Below are positions 42,470-52,752 of a stretch of 64,000 nt of DNA, in pieces (the stretch's first letter is position 1; each line of letters starts with the position of its first letter). The DNA comes from CAWIJJ01 sp963836425 (GTDB taxonomy: Bacteria; Acidobacteriota; Terriglobia; Bryobacterales; Bryobacteraceae), in NCBI GenBank assembly GCA_963836425.1, contig CAWIJJ010000017.1:558001-622000 (forward strand). The letters are read 5' to 3'. A program made the position numbers and the translations under genes. A model generated the notes under the pieces. That model was not told the origin of the DNA. It saw only the letters and a program-made list of their open reading frames with translations, and did not search any database.

Positions 42470-42835
42470 TCACTTCCGCTGTTCGGCGCCGGCCAGTTCG
42501 CGGACGCGATCGAGCAAGCCGGCCGTGTGGTCTGCCAGCCGCAGCCGGGCGGCCGGGCGGAGGGCGTCGATCCAGTGTTCCGAGGGCGCGGGCACCACGT
42601 AGTCGACCACCCGCAGGGCCGCGGCCAGCACAGCGCGAGCGGATTGCGGAAGCAGTTCCGGTTCGGCGGGCAGCACTACGGCCAGCATGCTCGCACCGGG
42701 CGTCCGTTCATGGAAGGCGGCAAGCTCGCGGGCTTCGGACGCCCGTAGCGGGTTAAAGGTGCCCGCGGCCGCCGCAACCGGGCCGGGCAGTCTCAGCGCC
42801 TCCTCGGGCGTCAGGATTTTGTTTCGGGTGTCCAT
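42470..42835 (-). CDS. degenerate HldC/RfaE-like nucleotidyltransferase remnant protein
   Basis: Protein of 121 residues that follows the layout of ADP-heptose synthase nucleotidyltransferase domains (RNKILTPEEAL at the start, SARAVLAAALRVVDYVVP in the middle, DALRP) but its active-site loop is AGTFNPLRASEARELA instead of the usual NGCFDLLHVGHVRYL: the HxGH motif is missing, and the C-terminal half is shortened. Probably not catalytic. It overlaps the heptosyltransferase gene upstream by 25 bases. Intact reading frame, so it may be retained for another purpose. Confidence 0.6.
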   Translation of the reverse strand: MDTRNKILTPEEALRLPGPVAAAAGTFNPLRASEARELAAFHERTPGASMLAVVLPAEPELLPQSARAVLAAALRVVDYVVPAPSEHWIDALRPAARLRLADHTAGLLDRVRELAGAEQRK

Positions 42836-43881
42836 GCGTTCTCGAGAAGCAGGGCGGCTTCGGCGCAGACCCGGTCGGGCGTGACGCGCGTCATGCAGCG
42901 ATGGTCGATGGGGCACTCGCGAAGCAGGCACGGACTGCATTCCGCATGTTCGCGAATGACGCGGGCCAGGGGTCCGGTGGGGCCGGTGCCGACATCGTCG
43001 GTGGCCCCGAACACGGCGAGGGTGGCAACGCCCAGCGCGGAGGCAACGTGCATCGCGCCCGAATCGTTGGTAAGGAACAGCCGGCAGGCGGCGGCCAGTT
43101 CGATGAATTCGGCCAGCGTAGTCTGCCCGGCCAGATTGTGCGCCGCCGCCCCGGTTTCTGCGGCGGACCGGGCCACCCGTTCGCACAGCTCACGCTCGGA
43201 GGCCGACCCGAACAGGACGACCGCGGCGCCCGTTTCCGCGGCGATACGCCGGGCGCTCTCCGCGAACCGTTCCGCCGGCCAGCGCTTGGCGTTGCCGTAG
43301 GCGGCGCCGGGGCTGACGCCGATTGCCCCTCCCCGAATTCCCAGCGCTGCCAGGCGCTCTCCGCCCCTTTCCCGGGCCTGCTCCACATTCTCCAGCCGGA
43401 TGGGACCGGGCGGAGGAAGGCGCTCGAGCAGCCCGGCCCGGCGCAGGAGCTCAAGATAATAGAAACGCTCGTGACGCGGGATCTCTCCGGGGTCGGGAGG
43501 CGGGACGGCACGCGTCAGCAGCAGGCCGCGGCCGTCGCGATTGTAGCCGATGCGCTCCGGGATGCCGGCGAGCCAGGCCATCAGCGCCGCGTCGAATGCG
43601 TTCTGGAGCAGAATGGCGCAATCGAATCGCTCGGCGCGCAGGCCCAGGGCAAATCTGCGCCTCGCCGCCAGTCCTTTGGGAGCGGGGTACGGGATCACCC
43701 GGTCAATGCAGCTTTCGCGGGCATAAAGTCCGGCCACGGACGGACGTACAACCACCGCGATGTGCGCCGCCGGAAAGATCCCGCGGATGGCGCGGATAGC
43801 GGGCAGGGACATGACCGCGTCGCCCAGCCAGTTGGTGGCGCGCACCATAACCTTCGAATGTGCGGAGGGATTGAAGGTCAC
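42811..43881 (-). CDS. ADP-heptose:LPS heptosyltransferase (WaaF-like)
   Basis: GT9-family heptosyltransferase of 356 residues. N-terminal VMVRATNWLGDAVMSLPA is the classical WaaF/RfaF start; GVSPGAAYGNAKRWP binds ADP-heptose; FLTNDSGAMHVASALG and FGATDDVGTGPTGP close the site; a CxxC-containing tail follows (CSPCLLRECPIDHRCM). The GTG at 43881 is used because TGGAGA precedes it; ATG at 43848 is an alternative. The presence of this gene implies heptose-containing LPS. The next gene is the degenerate heptose nucleotidyltransferase. Confidence 0.88.
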   Translation of the reverse strand: MTFNPSAHSKVMVRATNWLGDAVMSLPAIRAIRGIFPAAHIAVVVRPSVAGLYARESCIDRVIPYPAPKGLAARRRFALGLRAERFDCAILLQNAFDAALMAWLAGIPERIGYNRDGRGLLLTRAVPPPDPGEIPRHERFYYLELLRRAGLLERLPPPGPIRLENVEQARERGGERLAALGIRGGAIGVSPGAAYGNAKRWPAERFAESARRIAAETGAAVVLFGSASERELCERVARSAAETGAAAHNLAGQTTLAEFIELAAACRLFLTNDSGAMHVASALGVATLAVFGATDDVGTGPTGPLARVIREHAECSPCLLRECPIDHRCMTRVTPDRVCAEAALLLENAWTPETKS

Positions 43882-43926
43882 TGTCTCCAGAATAACAGTG
43901 GGTCGCGGATTGCGGCCTCCCGGGTG

Positions 43927-44256
43927 ATGCGATACAAGGTCACATTCCGCAAACGATTCTCGCCGGAAGGCGAACCGTCCGACGATCCCAGATCCCTGGT
44001 TTCCACCATGGACGGAGTGATCCTGGACGAGCAAGTGGTGGAACGGATCGAGCCGGCGGGACTCGGCGTAGCCGGAGACCTGAACGCGGGCTCGGGTTCG
44101 GAGGAAAGCAACGACAACGGCTTTCTGGCATTCGGCACCGAGTCCTGGGTGTTCGATATCACCGAGGGCCGGGAAAAAGAGTTCACTGACGCGCTGGTGG
44201 AGAGCCGGGTCGTGCTGGATTTCGAGGAGGTTCCGGATGAATCCTTAACCACGTGA
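43927..44256 (+). CDS. small conserved-looking protein, unknown
   Basis: Protein of 109 residues, acidic, with KVTFRKRFSPEGEPSDDP at the N-terminus and WVFDITEGREKEFTDALVES near the C-terminus. Codon choice fits a real gene. No known domain recognised. It lies between the divergent heptosyltransferase and uvrB, ending 21 bases before the uvrB start, so it is likely co-transcribed with uvrB. Confidence 0.6.
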   Translation: MRYKVTFRKRFSPEGEPSDDPRSLVSTMDGVILDEQVVERIEPAGLGVAGDLNAGSGSEESNDNGFLAFGTESWVFDITEGREKEFTDALVESRVVLDFEEVPDESLTT

Positions 44257-44277
44257 CCGATCGGCTACCCTGGAACG

Positions 44278-46289
<2,012 letters not shown>

Positions 46290-46945
46290 AGTCGGAGCCC
46301 GCGCCGGCGGTGAACATATGATGATAGCGAGCTTCGCCGAACAGCTTCACGCTGCTTGAACCCAACCGGACCGACATGCCTACGCCGCCATTCACGCCGC
46401 CCTTATAGACGCCGTAGGAGCCGATCACCTGATCGGTGGCGATGTCCGCCGGATAGAAGCCGAACCACGGATCGAACACGGTGATTGTGGTGATGGCCGG
46501 TTGTGTGAATTCCACCGTGCGGTGATATAGACCGCCGCCTGCGGTGACGTAGAAATCGGCCGGGCCGCGCTGTGTTACGTGAAGAACAGGATTCAAAGTG
46601 ACAGCCCAGAACCGGGTAGTTCCGTCCGGCGCGCCGACCTGGTCCAGGGAGGTGCGGGCGATCGGGAAGTTGACGAATGTAAAGTCGGCCTGGAGCCCGA
46701 TGTTATCGTTCGAGATGCCGGCGCCGGCCGCGGCGTTCCAGCCACGATTCAAGTGGCGGCCGATGGGATTAATGGGCTCGGTGAAACCACCACCGACAAA
46801 ACCTGTGAAACGCGGTTGAGCCAGGGCGGGCAGTGCCGCCAGGCCGCAGAGAGTAATAAAACAAGCGATTTTTTTCATGGGGTCGAGATACCTCTACGGG
46901 TCCAGTAAGCTGCAAGCATCCGGCCAGTGGATGTTATCGGCCCAA

Positions 46946-47509
46946 TTACTTTTGGAAAAACGAGATTCCAGCGACGCCGGCTGCTCCGGCCGTCATACAT
47001 TCGTGCGCATTTTCCGGTGTGATACCACCCAGCGCCAACACCGGAATGGTGACGCTGCGAACGGCGGCGTGCAATCCGTCGATGCCGTGGACCAGGCCCG
47101 CGGCGGGCTTCGAGATCGGCGGAAACACGGGCCCGAATACGGCAAAATCGGCTCCGCCCGACTCGGCCTCCCGCAGTTCTGCAACCGAATGCGTCGAGAC
47201 TCCAATGAGGAAACCGGGCGGAGTCACGGCACGGAGGATGTTTGGCGCTATGGATCCGCCAGGCAGATGCACGCCGTGCGCGCCGCAGGCGAGCGCGATA
47301 TCTGTGCGGCCGTTCACCAGCACCTGTGCACCGGCGGCGCCGGCAAGTTCGAGCACCCGAAGAGTCAGTTCGAGTAATTCGCGTGCGGTGAGATGTTTCT
47401 CGCGGATCTGAATGCGCTGTACGCCGTTCGAAAGGGCGCGTGCAACCAAAGCCGGCAGCGCTTCGATACCTCCCGCCGAACGGCTGTCGGTGATGTAGTA
47501 TCGCAGCAT
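46946..47509 (-). CDS. thiE: thiamine-phosphate synthase family (ThiE/TenI)
   Basis: TIM-barrel protein of 187 residues. RIQIREKHLTARELLEL, VLVNGRTDIALACGAHGVHL and DFAVFGPVFPPISKPAAG are the family signatures; LALGGITPENAHECMTAGAAG is the phosphate-binding end. It would couple HMP-PP to thiazole phosphate. It is slightly shorter than E. coli ThiE (about 210) and no other thi gene is near, so a TenI-like role is possible. It starts close to the ABC ATPase stop (three bases). Confidence 0.82.
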   Translation of the reverse strand: MLRYYITDSRSAGGIEALPALVARALSNGVQRIQIREKHLTARELLELTLRVLELAGAAGAQVLVNGRTDIALACGAHGVHLPGGSIAPNILRAVTPPGFLIGVSTHSVAELREAESGGADFAVFGPVFPPISKPAAGLVHGIDGLHAAVRSVTIPVLALGGITPENAHECMTAGAAGVAGISFFQK

Positions 47510-47512
47510 GGC

Positions 47513-48541
47513 CTAGAGAATCTTCAGGCCCTCGGGCGGAAACTCGAGGAGCCAGCTTTTGTTGTCTTTCCGGGCGGCGTAGTCGGGATGGGAAAGGTCC
47601 GCAAAGAGCCCACCCGCAAATTCCATGCGGACGCTGCGCGCCCTCATCGAAACCCTTACCAGCGTAGCTGGAATGAAGTTGACGCCGGGCTGGATTTCGC
47701 CCGAATGCACGCGCACGTCGGCCGGGTGCACGGCTATCGAGATGCGGTCGCCGCGGAAATGGCCGGGGATGTAGGAGGTTTGCAGGGCGAAGGTTTCAAA
47801 ATCAACGCGGCCGGTGTTTCTGCCGGGATCGAGGGAGCCGATGGTGCCGGCGAAGACGTTCGGAAACCCGAGTAGCTGCGCTGCTTCCACCGATTCCGGG
47901 CGATTCACCACTACCCGGGGCGCGCCGCGCTGCACCAGCCGGCCGTTTTCCATCAGGATCAACTCCGTCGCAACGGCACAGCACAGGTCGAGATCGCCGG
48001 TGACCAGCACGACGGGCGACGGGCAGGTTTCGCGGATGGTGCGCAGCGCGGCCTCGTCCCAGCCGCGATCGTCAAGCAGTACCAGCCGGGGCGAGGGAAT
48101 CAGCGCCCGCGCTGCGGCAGCGTCGCGTCGCTGCTTCGGAGCCAACTCGCGGGTTCGCGCCTCGGCCGCGGCGGTGAGGGAAAAGCGGTCCAACAGTTCG
48201 GCGATGCGCCGGTGACGCTCCACTCGCGGCAAAGATCGGGCGGCGAAAGCGAGATTCTGCCGGAGGGTCATGTGAGGGAAGAGCGTGTCCCGCTGCGCCA
48301 CATATCCGCAGCGGCGGCTTTGCGGAGGGAGGAAGACGCGTGTTTGCGCGTCGTAGAGGATGGCGTCGTCGAGCAGGATGCGACCGGAATCCGGCGCCAC
48401 GAATCCGGCAATCATCTCCAGGGTGAGGCTCTTGCCGGCTCCGGCGGGTCCGAAAAAGGCGAGGATCCCGGGGCCGATCGGGAACTCGAGGTCGAGCGAA
48501 AAGGACGGCGGCACCTTTTTTCCAACGCGTACCTGGGTCAT
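47513..48541 (-). CDS. ModC-like ABC ATPase with degenerate signature motif
   Basis: ABC-transporter ATPase of 342 residues with a C-terminal TOBE/molybdate-binding-like domain (about 260-340). Walker A is normal (FGPAGAGKSLT) and the Q-loop is present (YVAQRDTLFPHM). The signature LSGGQ is replaced by LAPKQRRDAAAARAL and Walker B ends LVLLDDRGWDE, so the catalytic glutamate is aspartate. Hydrolysis may be weak. Overlaps the permease stop by four bases (ATGA). Substrate is inferred from ModC-like layout. Confidence 0.78.
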   Translation of the reverse strand: MTQVRVGKKVPPSFSLDLEFPIGPGILAFFGPAGAGKSLTLEMIAGFVAPDSGRILLDDAILYDAQTRVFLPPQSRRCGYVAQRDTLFPHMTLRQNLAFAARSLPRVERHRRIAELLDRFSLTAAAEARTRELAPKQRRDAAAARALIPSPRLVLLDDRGWDEAALRTIRETCPSPVVLVTGDLDLCCAVATELILMENGRLVQRGAPRVVVNRPESVEAAQLLGFPNVFAGTIGSLDPGRNTGRVDFETFALQTSYIPGHFRGDRISIAVHPADVRVHSGEIQPGVNFIPATLVRVSMRARSVRMEFAGGLFADLSHPDYAARKDNKSWLLEFPPEGLKIL

Positions 48542-48996
48542 GGAAGGGGCCTGCCGAGCCGGGTTGCAATCCAGAGGGTAAGAGCGAACTCGCTAGCCAC
48601 GCGCGCGAACACGATTGCGGCCGCGGCGATAAGGGGCCGCGAGGCCAGCGGCAGCACGATGCGCCAAAAGACTCGCCACTCCGAAGCGCCCAGACCGCGC
48701 GCGGCATTGACGCAGCCGGGGTCCACCGAGTCGAAGGCGTTGCGCGCGGAGCGGAGCAGGAACGGCGAGGCGTACAATACGCCGGCGGCAGCCGCTGCCG
48801 GCCATGGAAACCGGGGGAACAGGAGATAGCCGCAGAGGATGGTGGGCGGCAGTGCCAGGGGGACGGCCCCGGCACGCAAAACCCAGCGATTGCGCCGGTA
48901 CGAATAGCCGAGCCACATTCCGAGACCGGCGGAAATTGCGGTGGCGGCGGCCGCTACCTCCAGCGTTTTACGCACGGCGAGGGCATCGAGGGTCAT
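48538..48996 (-). CDS. short ModB-like ABC permease
   Basis: Permease of about 152 residues, with four or five membrane segments and the EAA loop ARGLGASEWRVFWRIVLPLASRP that contacts the ATPase. Typical ModB proteins have about 220 residues, so this one is short. ATG at 48996 with AAGG upstream; a TTG at 49011 is possible. The substrate-binding protein (ModA) is not in the neighbourhood, so the transporter is incomplete here. Confidence 0.72.
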   Translation of the reverse strand: MTLDALAVRKTLEVAAAATAISAGLGMWLGYSYRRNRWVLRAGAVPLALPPTILCGYLLFPRFPWPAAAAAGVLYASPFLLRSARNAFDSVDPGCVNAARGLGASEWRVFWRIVLPLASRPLIAAAAIVFARVASEFALTLWIATRLGRPLP

Positions 48997-49011
48997 TGGC
49001 GGGACCTTCAA

Positions 49012-50358
49012 TTATAGCGGCCGGAAGCGGCAACTGAAATGGCGCAGGAAAGGCGGCTCTTCGGCGATTTCGAGGCCCCGGATTCCGGCCTTACGCTCGT
49101 TCACCTCGAGGATCGCCTCCACCACGTAATCGATGTGGCTCTGCGTGTAGACGCGGCGGGGAATTGCGAGGCGCAGCAACTCATGGCGCGCGGCACCGCC
49201 GAACATGACCGAGCCGATTTCGACCGAGCGAATGCCGGCATGACGGTAGAGTTCGACCGCCAGCGCCTGCCCGGGGAATTGCGCGGCGGGTATGTGGGGC
49301 AGCATGCGCTTTGCATCGATGTAGATTGCGTGGCCGCCGGGAGGCTCGACGATCGGCACGCCACGGTCCGCAATGTGCCGGCCGAGGTAGCCCGTGGAGG
49401 CGATGCGGTAGCGCAGGTAGTCCGGCTCGAGCACCTCCTCGAGGCCGGTGGCAATCGCGTCCAGGTCGCGGCCGGCAAGACCGCCGTAGGTGGGAAAGCC
49501 CTCGGTGAGAATGAGCAGGTTGGTTTCCTGCTGTGCGAGGCGATCATCGTTGGTCGAAAGAAATCCACCGATGTTGGCGAAGGCGTCTTTCTTCGCGGAA
49601 AACGTGCAGCCATCGGCAAGCGAAAACATCTTCTGCGCGATTTGCCGGGGCGTCCACTGCGCGTATCCCTCCTCCCGCTCGCGGATGAACCAGGCGTTCT
49701 CCGCGAAACGGCAGGCATCGAGGTAGAACGGGATGCGGTGTCGCGAGCACGCGTCGTGGACGGCTTCGATGTTGGCCATCGAGACCGGCTGCCCGCCGCC
49801 CGAGTTGTTGGTAACGGTCAGCATGACCAGGGGGATGCGTTCGCGCCCCTCGGCGGCGATCAGCTTTTCGAGCGCCTCCACGTCCATATTGCCCTTGAAC
49901 GGGAGCCGGGCCTGGGTATCGGCGGCTTCGGGCAGCGGCAGGTCCACCGCGGCCGCGCCGGTAAACTCGATATTGGCGCGCGTCGTATCGAAATGGGTGT
50001 TCGATGGGACCACGTGTCCCGGCCGGCACATCACGGTAAACAGAATGCGCTCCGCGGCACGTCCCTGGTGGGTGGGAATCATGTGGCGGAACCCGGTGAG
50101 GCCGTCGGCAGCGCGCTTCAGCCGGAAAAAGCTCTCGCTGCCGGCGTACGACTCGTCGCCGCGCATAACGGCCGCCCATTGCGCGTTGGACATGGCGCTG
50201 GTACCGGAGTCGGTAAGCAGATCGATCAGGATGTGGCGCGCTTCAATGAGAAAGAGGTTGTAGCCCGCGTCGCGGAGGTAATTCTCGCGCTCTTCGGGCG
50301 TGGTCTGGCGCAACGGCTCCACGCTCTTGATGCGAAACGGTTCGATGATAGTGCGCAC
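49012..50358 (-). CDS. tnaA: tryptophanase / beta-eliminating lyase
   Basis: PLP-dependent beta-eliminating lyase of 448 residues. EPFRIKSVEPL, LLTDSGTSAMSNAQWAAVMR and TNNSGGGQPVSMANIEAV are family hallmarks; the PLP lysine is K257 in FSAKKDAFANIGG. NTHFDTTRANIEF and GIRSVEIGSVMFGG match tryptophanase (FDTT, EIGS) rather than tyrosine phenol-lyase (FTTTR, ERGI), so indole formation from tryptophan is the most likely activity. GTG start. It follows YihY on the same strand. Substrate choice is inferred from these few positions. Confidence 0.85.
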   Translation of the reverse strand: MRTIIEPFRIKSVEPLRQTTPEERENYLRDAGYNLFLIEARHILIDLLTDSGTSAMSNAQWAAVMRGDESYAGSESFFRLKRAADGLTGFRHMIPTHQGRAAERILFTVMCRPGHVVPSNTHFDTTRANIEFTGAAAVDLPLPEAADTQARLPFKGNMDVEALEKLIAAEGRERIPLVMLTVTNNSGGGQPVSMANIEAVHDACSRHRIPFYLDACRFAENAWFIREREEGYAQWTPRQIAQKMFSLADGCTFSAKKDAFANIGGFLSTNDDRLAQQETNLLILTEGFPTYGGLAGRDLDAIATGLEEVLEPDYLRYRIASTGYLGRHIADRGVPIVEPPGGHAIYIDAKRMLPHIPAAQFPGQALAVELYRHAGIRSVEIGSVMFGGAARHELLRLAIPRRVYTQSHIDYVVEAILEVNERKAGIRGLEIAEEPPFLRHFSCRFRPL

Positions 50359-50399
50359 GAAGCTGATTATCGCGCGGCAGCCGGATGACTGGAGGCCGC

Positions 50400-51251
50400 T
50401 TATCGGGAATTGCGCTCGTACTCGGCATTGAACTCGCACCCGATCAGGGCGATGAACGCCATCATGTACATCCAAACCAGGAGCGCGATGCCCGCGCCTA
50501 CCGAACCGTAGAGGACGTTGTAATTGGCGATATTTCGCGCGTACCACGCAAAACCGGCGGTGGCGGCCAGCCAGAGGACGGTGGCGAGAATCGCGCCGGG
50601 CCAGACGTAGCGCCACTGCTGCTGCCGGTACGGGCCGAAGTAATACAGGGTGGCCGTGACGGTGACGGTGGTTACAAAAGCGAGCGAGTAGCGGCCGAAG
50701 CGGCTTACCCAGACCCATAAGTCAGACAGGCGCGTGAGCATGGGATCTACCTTGAGCCAGCTGAGGACAAGGCGCTCCACCTGCCCGCCGAAGACGACCA
50801 GCAAGGAGGCCGCCAGCAAGGGAACGGCGGAAGCGAGAACCAACGCCATCGCCACGGCGCTTTGCCTGAGGAAACTGCGATTGCGGGGCACGCGGTATGC
50901 CGCCTGAAAACCCTCGATGAGGCTCTTGATTACGCCGGACGCGGCCCACACCGAGACGATACCGGCAGCGATGAGCAGGCCTAGCGGCCTCGCTCCGGAA
51001 ACACGGAACTGCTGAACCACCAGGTCCTCCGAACCGGGCGGCACAATCTCCGAGAGCGCCCGCTCCATGATGCGGGAGACGAATCCGGCGCGCGACTGAA
51101 CCAGAATGGTGGCGGCCGATGTGAGCACCGGGAAGAATGAGAGCAGGGCGGAATACGCCGCACCCTTGGCGATGCTGAAACAGCCGTCGTCGAAGGCCGC
51201 AATCGTGGAGCGGCGCACCAGCCAGAATAACGTCCGGGGAGTCAGACGCAC
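50400..51251 (-). CDS. YihY/BrkB-family membrane protein
   Basis: Polytopic membrane protein of about 283 residues with six helices. KGAAYSALLSFFPVLTSAA near the N-terminus and ASGVIKSLIEGFQAAYRVPR are characteristic of the YihY/UPF0761 (formerly RNase BN) family; NYNVLYGSVGAGIALLVWMY is near the end. Start is uncertain: GTG at 51251 is used; a codon at 51281 would add ten residues. Function unknown. Confidence 0.85.
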   Translation of the reverse strand: MRLTPRTLFWLVRRSTIAAFDDGCFSIAKGAAYSALLSFFPVLTSAATILVQSRAGFVSRIMERALSEIVPPGSEDLVVQQFRVSGARPLGLLIAAGIVSVWAASGVIKSLIEGFQAAYRVPRNRSFLRQSAVAMALVLASAVPLLAASLLVVFGGQVERLVLSWLKVDPMLTRLSDLWVWVSRFGRYSLAFVTTVTVTATLYYFGPYRQQQWRYVWPGAILATVLWLAATAGFAWYARNIANYNVLYGSVGAGIALLVWMYMMAFIALIGCEFNAEYERNSR

Positions 51252-51289
51252 ACGGCCAGTATAGCGACAGCTTCCCCCCACTCCCGCAG

Positions 51290-52752
51290 GTGTTTATTGG
51301 CGCCGGAGGCGTAATGGCTGCGATTCGAGGGCTAACCTTTGCCGTCGCGAAGTGGAATGCGATCTTCCCGCTGTTGCTCGGCGGCTGTCTGCCTGCGGCC
51401 GCGCAAGCGCCCCCGGAACAGGTTATCCACGTGAACGTCAACCTGGTGCAGGCGGCCGTCCGCGAGGGTCTCGGCATCTACGAGCGGTTCACGCGCGACC
51501 GGCGGCAGATCGAGGCCGGTCTGGAGCGTTTGCTGCGCCGCGCCGGACAGTCCGATTTGCTGATCAATCAGGCCGTCGAACATAAGCTCGCTTCCGCGAT
51601 GAACGCTTTCTTTATGGAAACTTATCATGCGCTGACCGTGGCCGCATTGTCGCGGGCGGTCGAAGGGCTTCGCCACATGCCTGGAGGAAAGGGTTCGTGC
51701 TGTTTTCCGATGGCATGGAGTTCCCATCCACCGTTCGATGCGAGAGGGCTTCTGCCGGAAAGCCCCGCCGCCCTCCAGGAGATGCCGAATCTGCTGGCAC
51801 GGGCAACGGGTGGAATCTTTGCCAAGAACACGAACGGACTGAGCGACGCCGTCGGGAAAGCGATGGAGGATATGACCGGTTATTATCTGCTGGCATATCA
51901 GCCCTCTGCCGGGGAGTTCGAGGAAGTGAATAAGCATTCGGGCAACCATCGGATTCAAGTCAAACTCAACCGGCCGGGACTCAATGTACGTTCGCGGCAG
52001 AGCTTTTCATTTCTGAAGGAAGCTCCCGAGGCGGAGCCCTCGACAAGGGAAGACTACCTGCGCCGGATTTGTCCTCCCCGTTCGACGCCGGCGGCGGCGA
52101 GCGATCCCGCGGGCTTTCATCCCCATCGACGGTCATGATCTCCGCTTTGCGGAGACGGAGGACAGGCGCCGGAATGCGGTGCTGGACGTCGTCGTAACGG
52201 CATACAAGATCGACGACCAGGTGGTCGCCAGCAAAGATCAGCGCTACACCATCGAGGTGCCCGCCGACCGGGTCGAGCACTACGCCGCAACGGGTTTCAA
52301 TTACCAGTTGGACATCGCCATACCCAAACCGGGACCGTATCAGCTCTGGGGCGCGGTCCGCGACCCTGCTTCCGGGCTGGCCGGTTCCGCCCGGAGATTC
52401 GTAAGGAAAAGGAACTTCCCGCCCGGAATCGCCGCATTGGCGCGCCGGTCTCCGAGTCGGAAACCACCAGACTGGAAAGTGCGAGCTGCGATTGGTTGAA
52501 ATCCGGGGCTTGCTAAGTCCGGCTGTATCGCGATGGTGCGCGCGTGTTTGCGGGGCGGCCGATTCCACTTTTCGGCGGAAGCCGGGGAGAGCCCCCTCTA
52601 TGTTCTTGGAAAAGTCGGTATCCCACCGGATTTATCGCCCGGCGAATATCGTATGGAGCTGTCGGCATACGATGGAATCGCCAGGCGCCGTACTTCGCAA
52701 TGGGCCGACTTTACTCTGCTGGGTCCTGACGCGTCTCAATAAAGAGCAATAG
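51290..52752 (+). pseudogene. decayed VWFA-related Acidobacterial-type secreted protein
   Basis: Several frames together resemble the Acidobacteria-specific VWFA-related secreted proteins: VIHVNVNLVQ near the N-terminus, ETYHALTVAALSRAVEGLRH, then LFSDGMEFP only in a shifted frame (about 51700), DARGLLPES and LLARATGGIFAKNTNGLS in the first frame, TGYYLLAYQP and KLNRPGLNVRSRQSF, then a shifted frame from about 52100 (AYKIDDQVVASKDQRYTIEV) and another from about 52530 (YRMELSAYDGIARRRTSQW). A large internal deletion after VNLVQ removed most of the VWFA domain. Not functional. Its end overlaps the convergent glycosidase gene. Confidence 0.72.

Noticed and set aside
49012..50358. tyrosine phenol-lyase as the identity of the lyase
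   Set aside because: The FDTT and EIGS positions match tryptophanase; the arginine typical of tyrosine phenol-lyase (ERGI) is absent.
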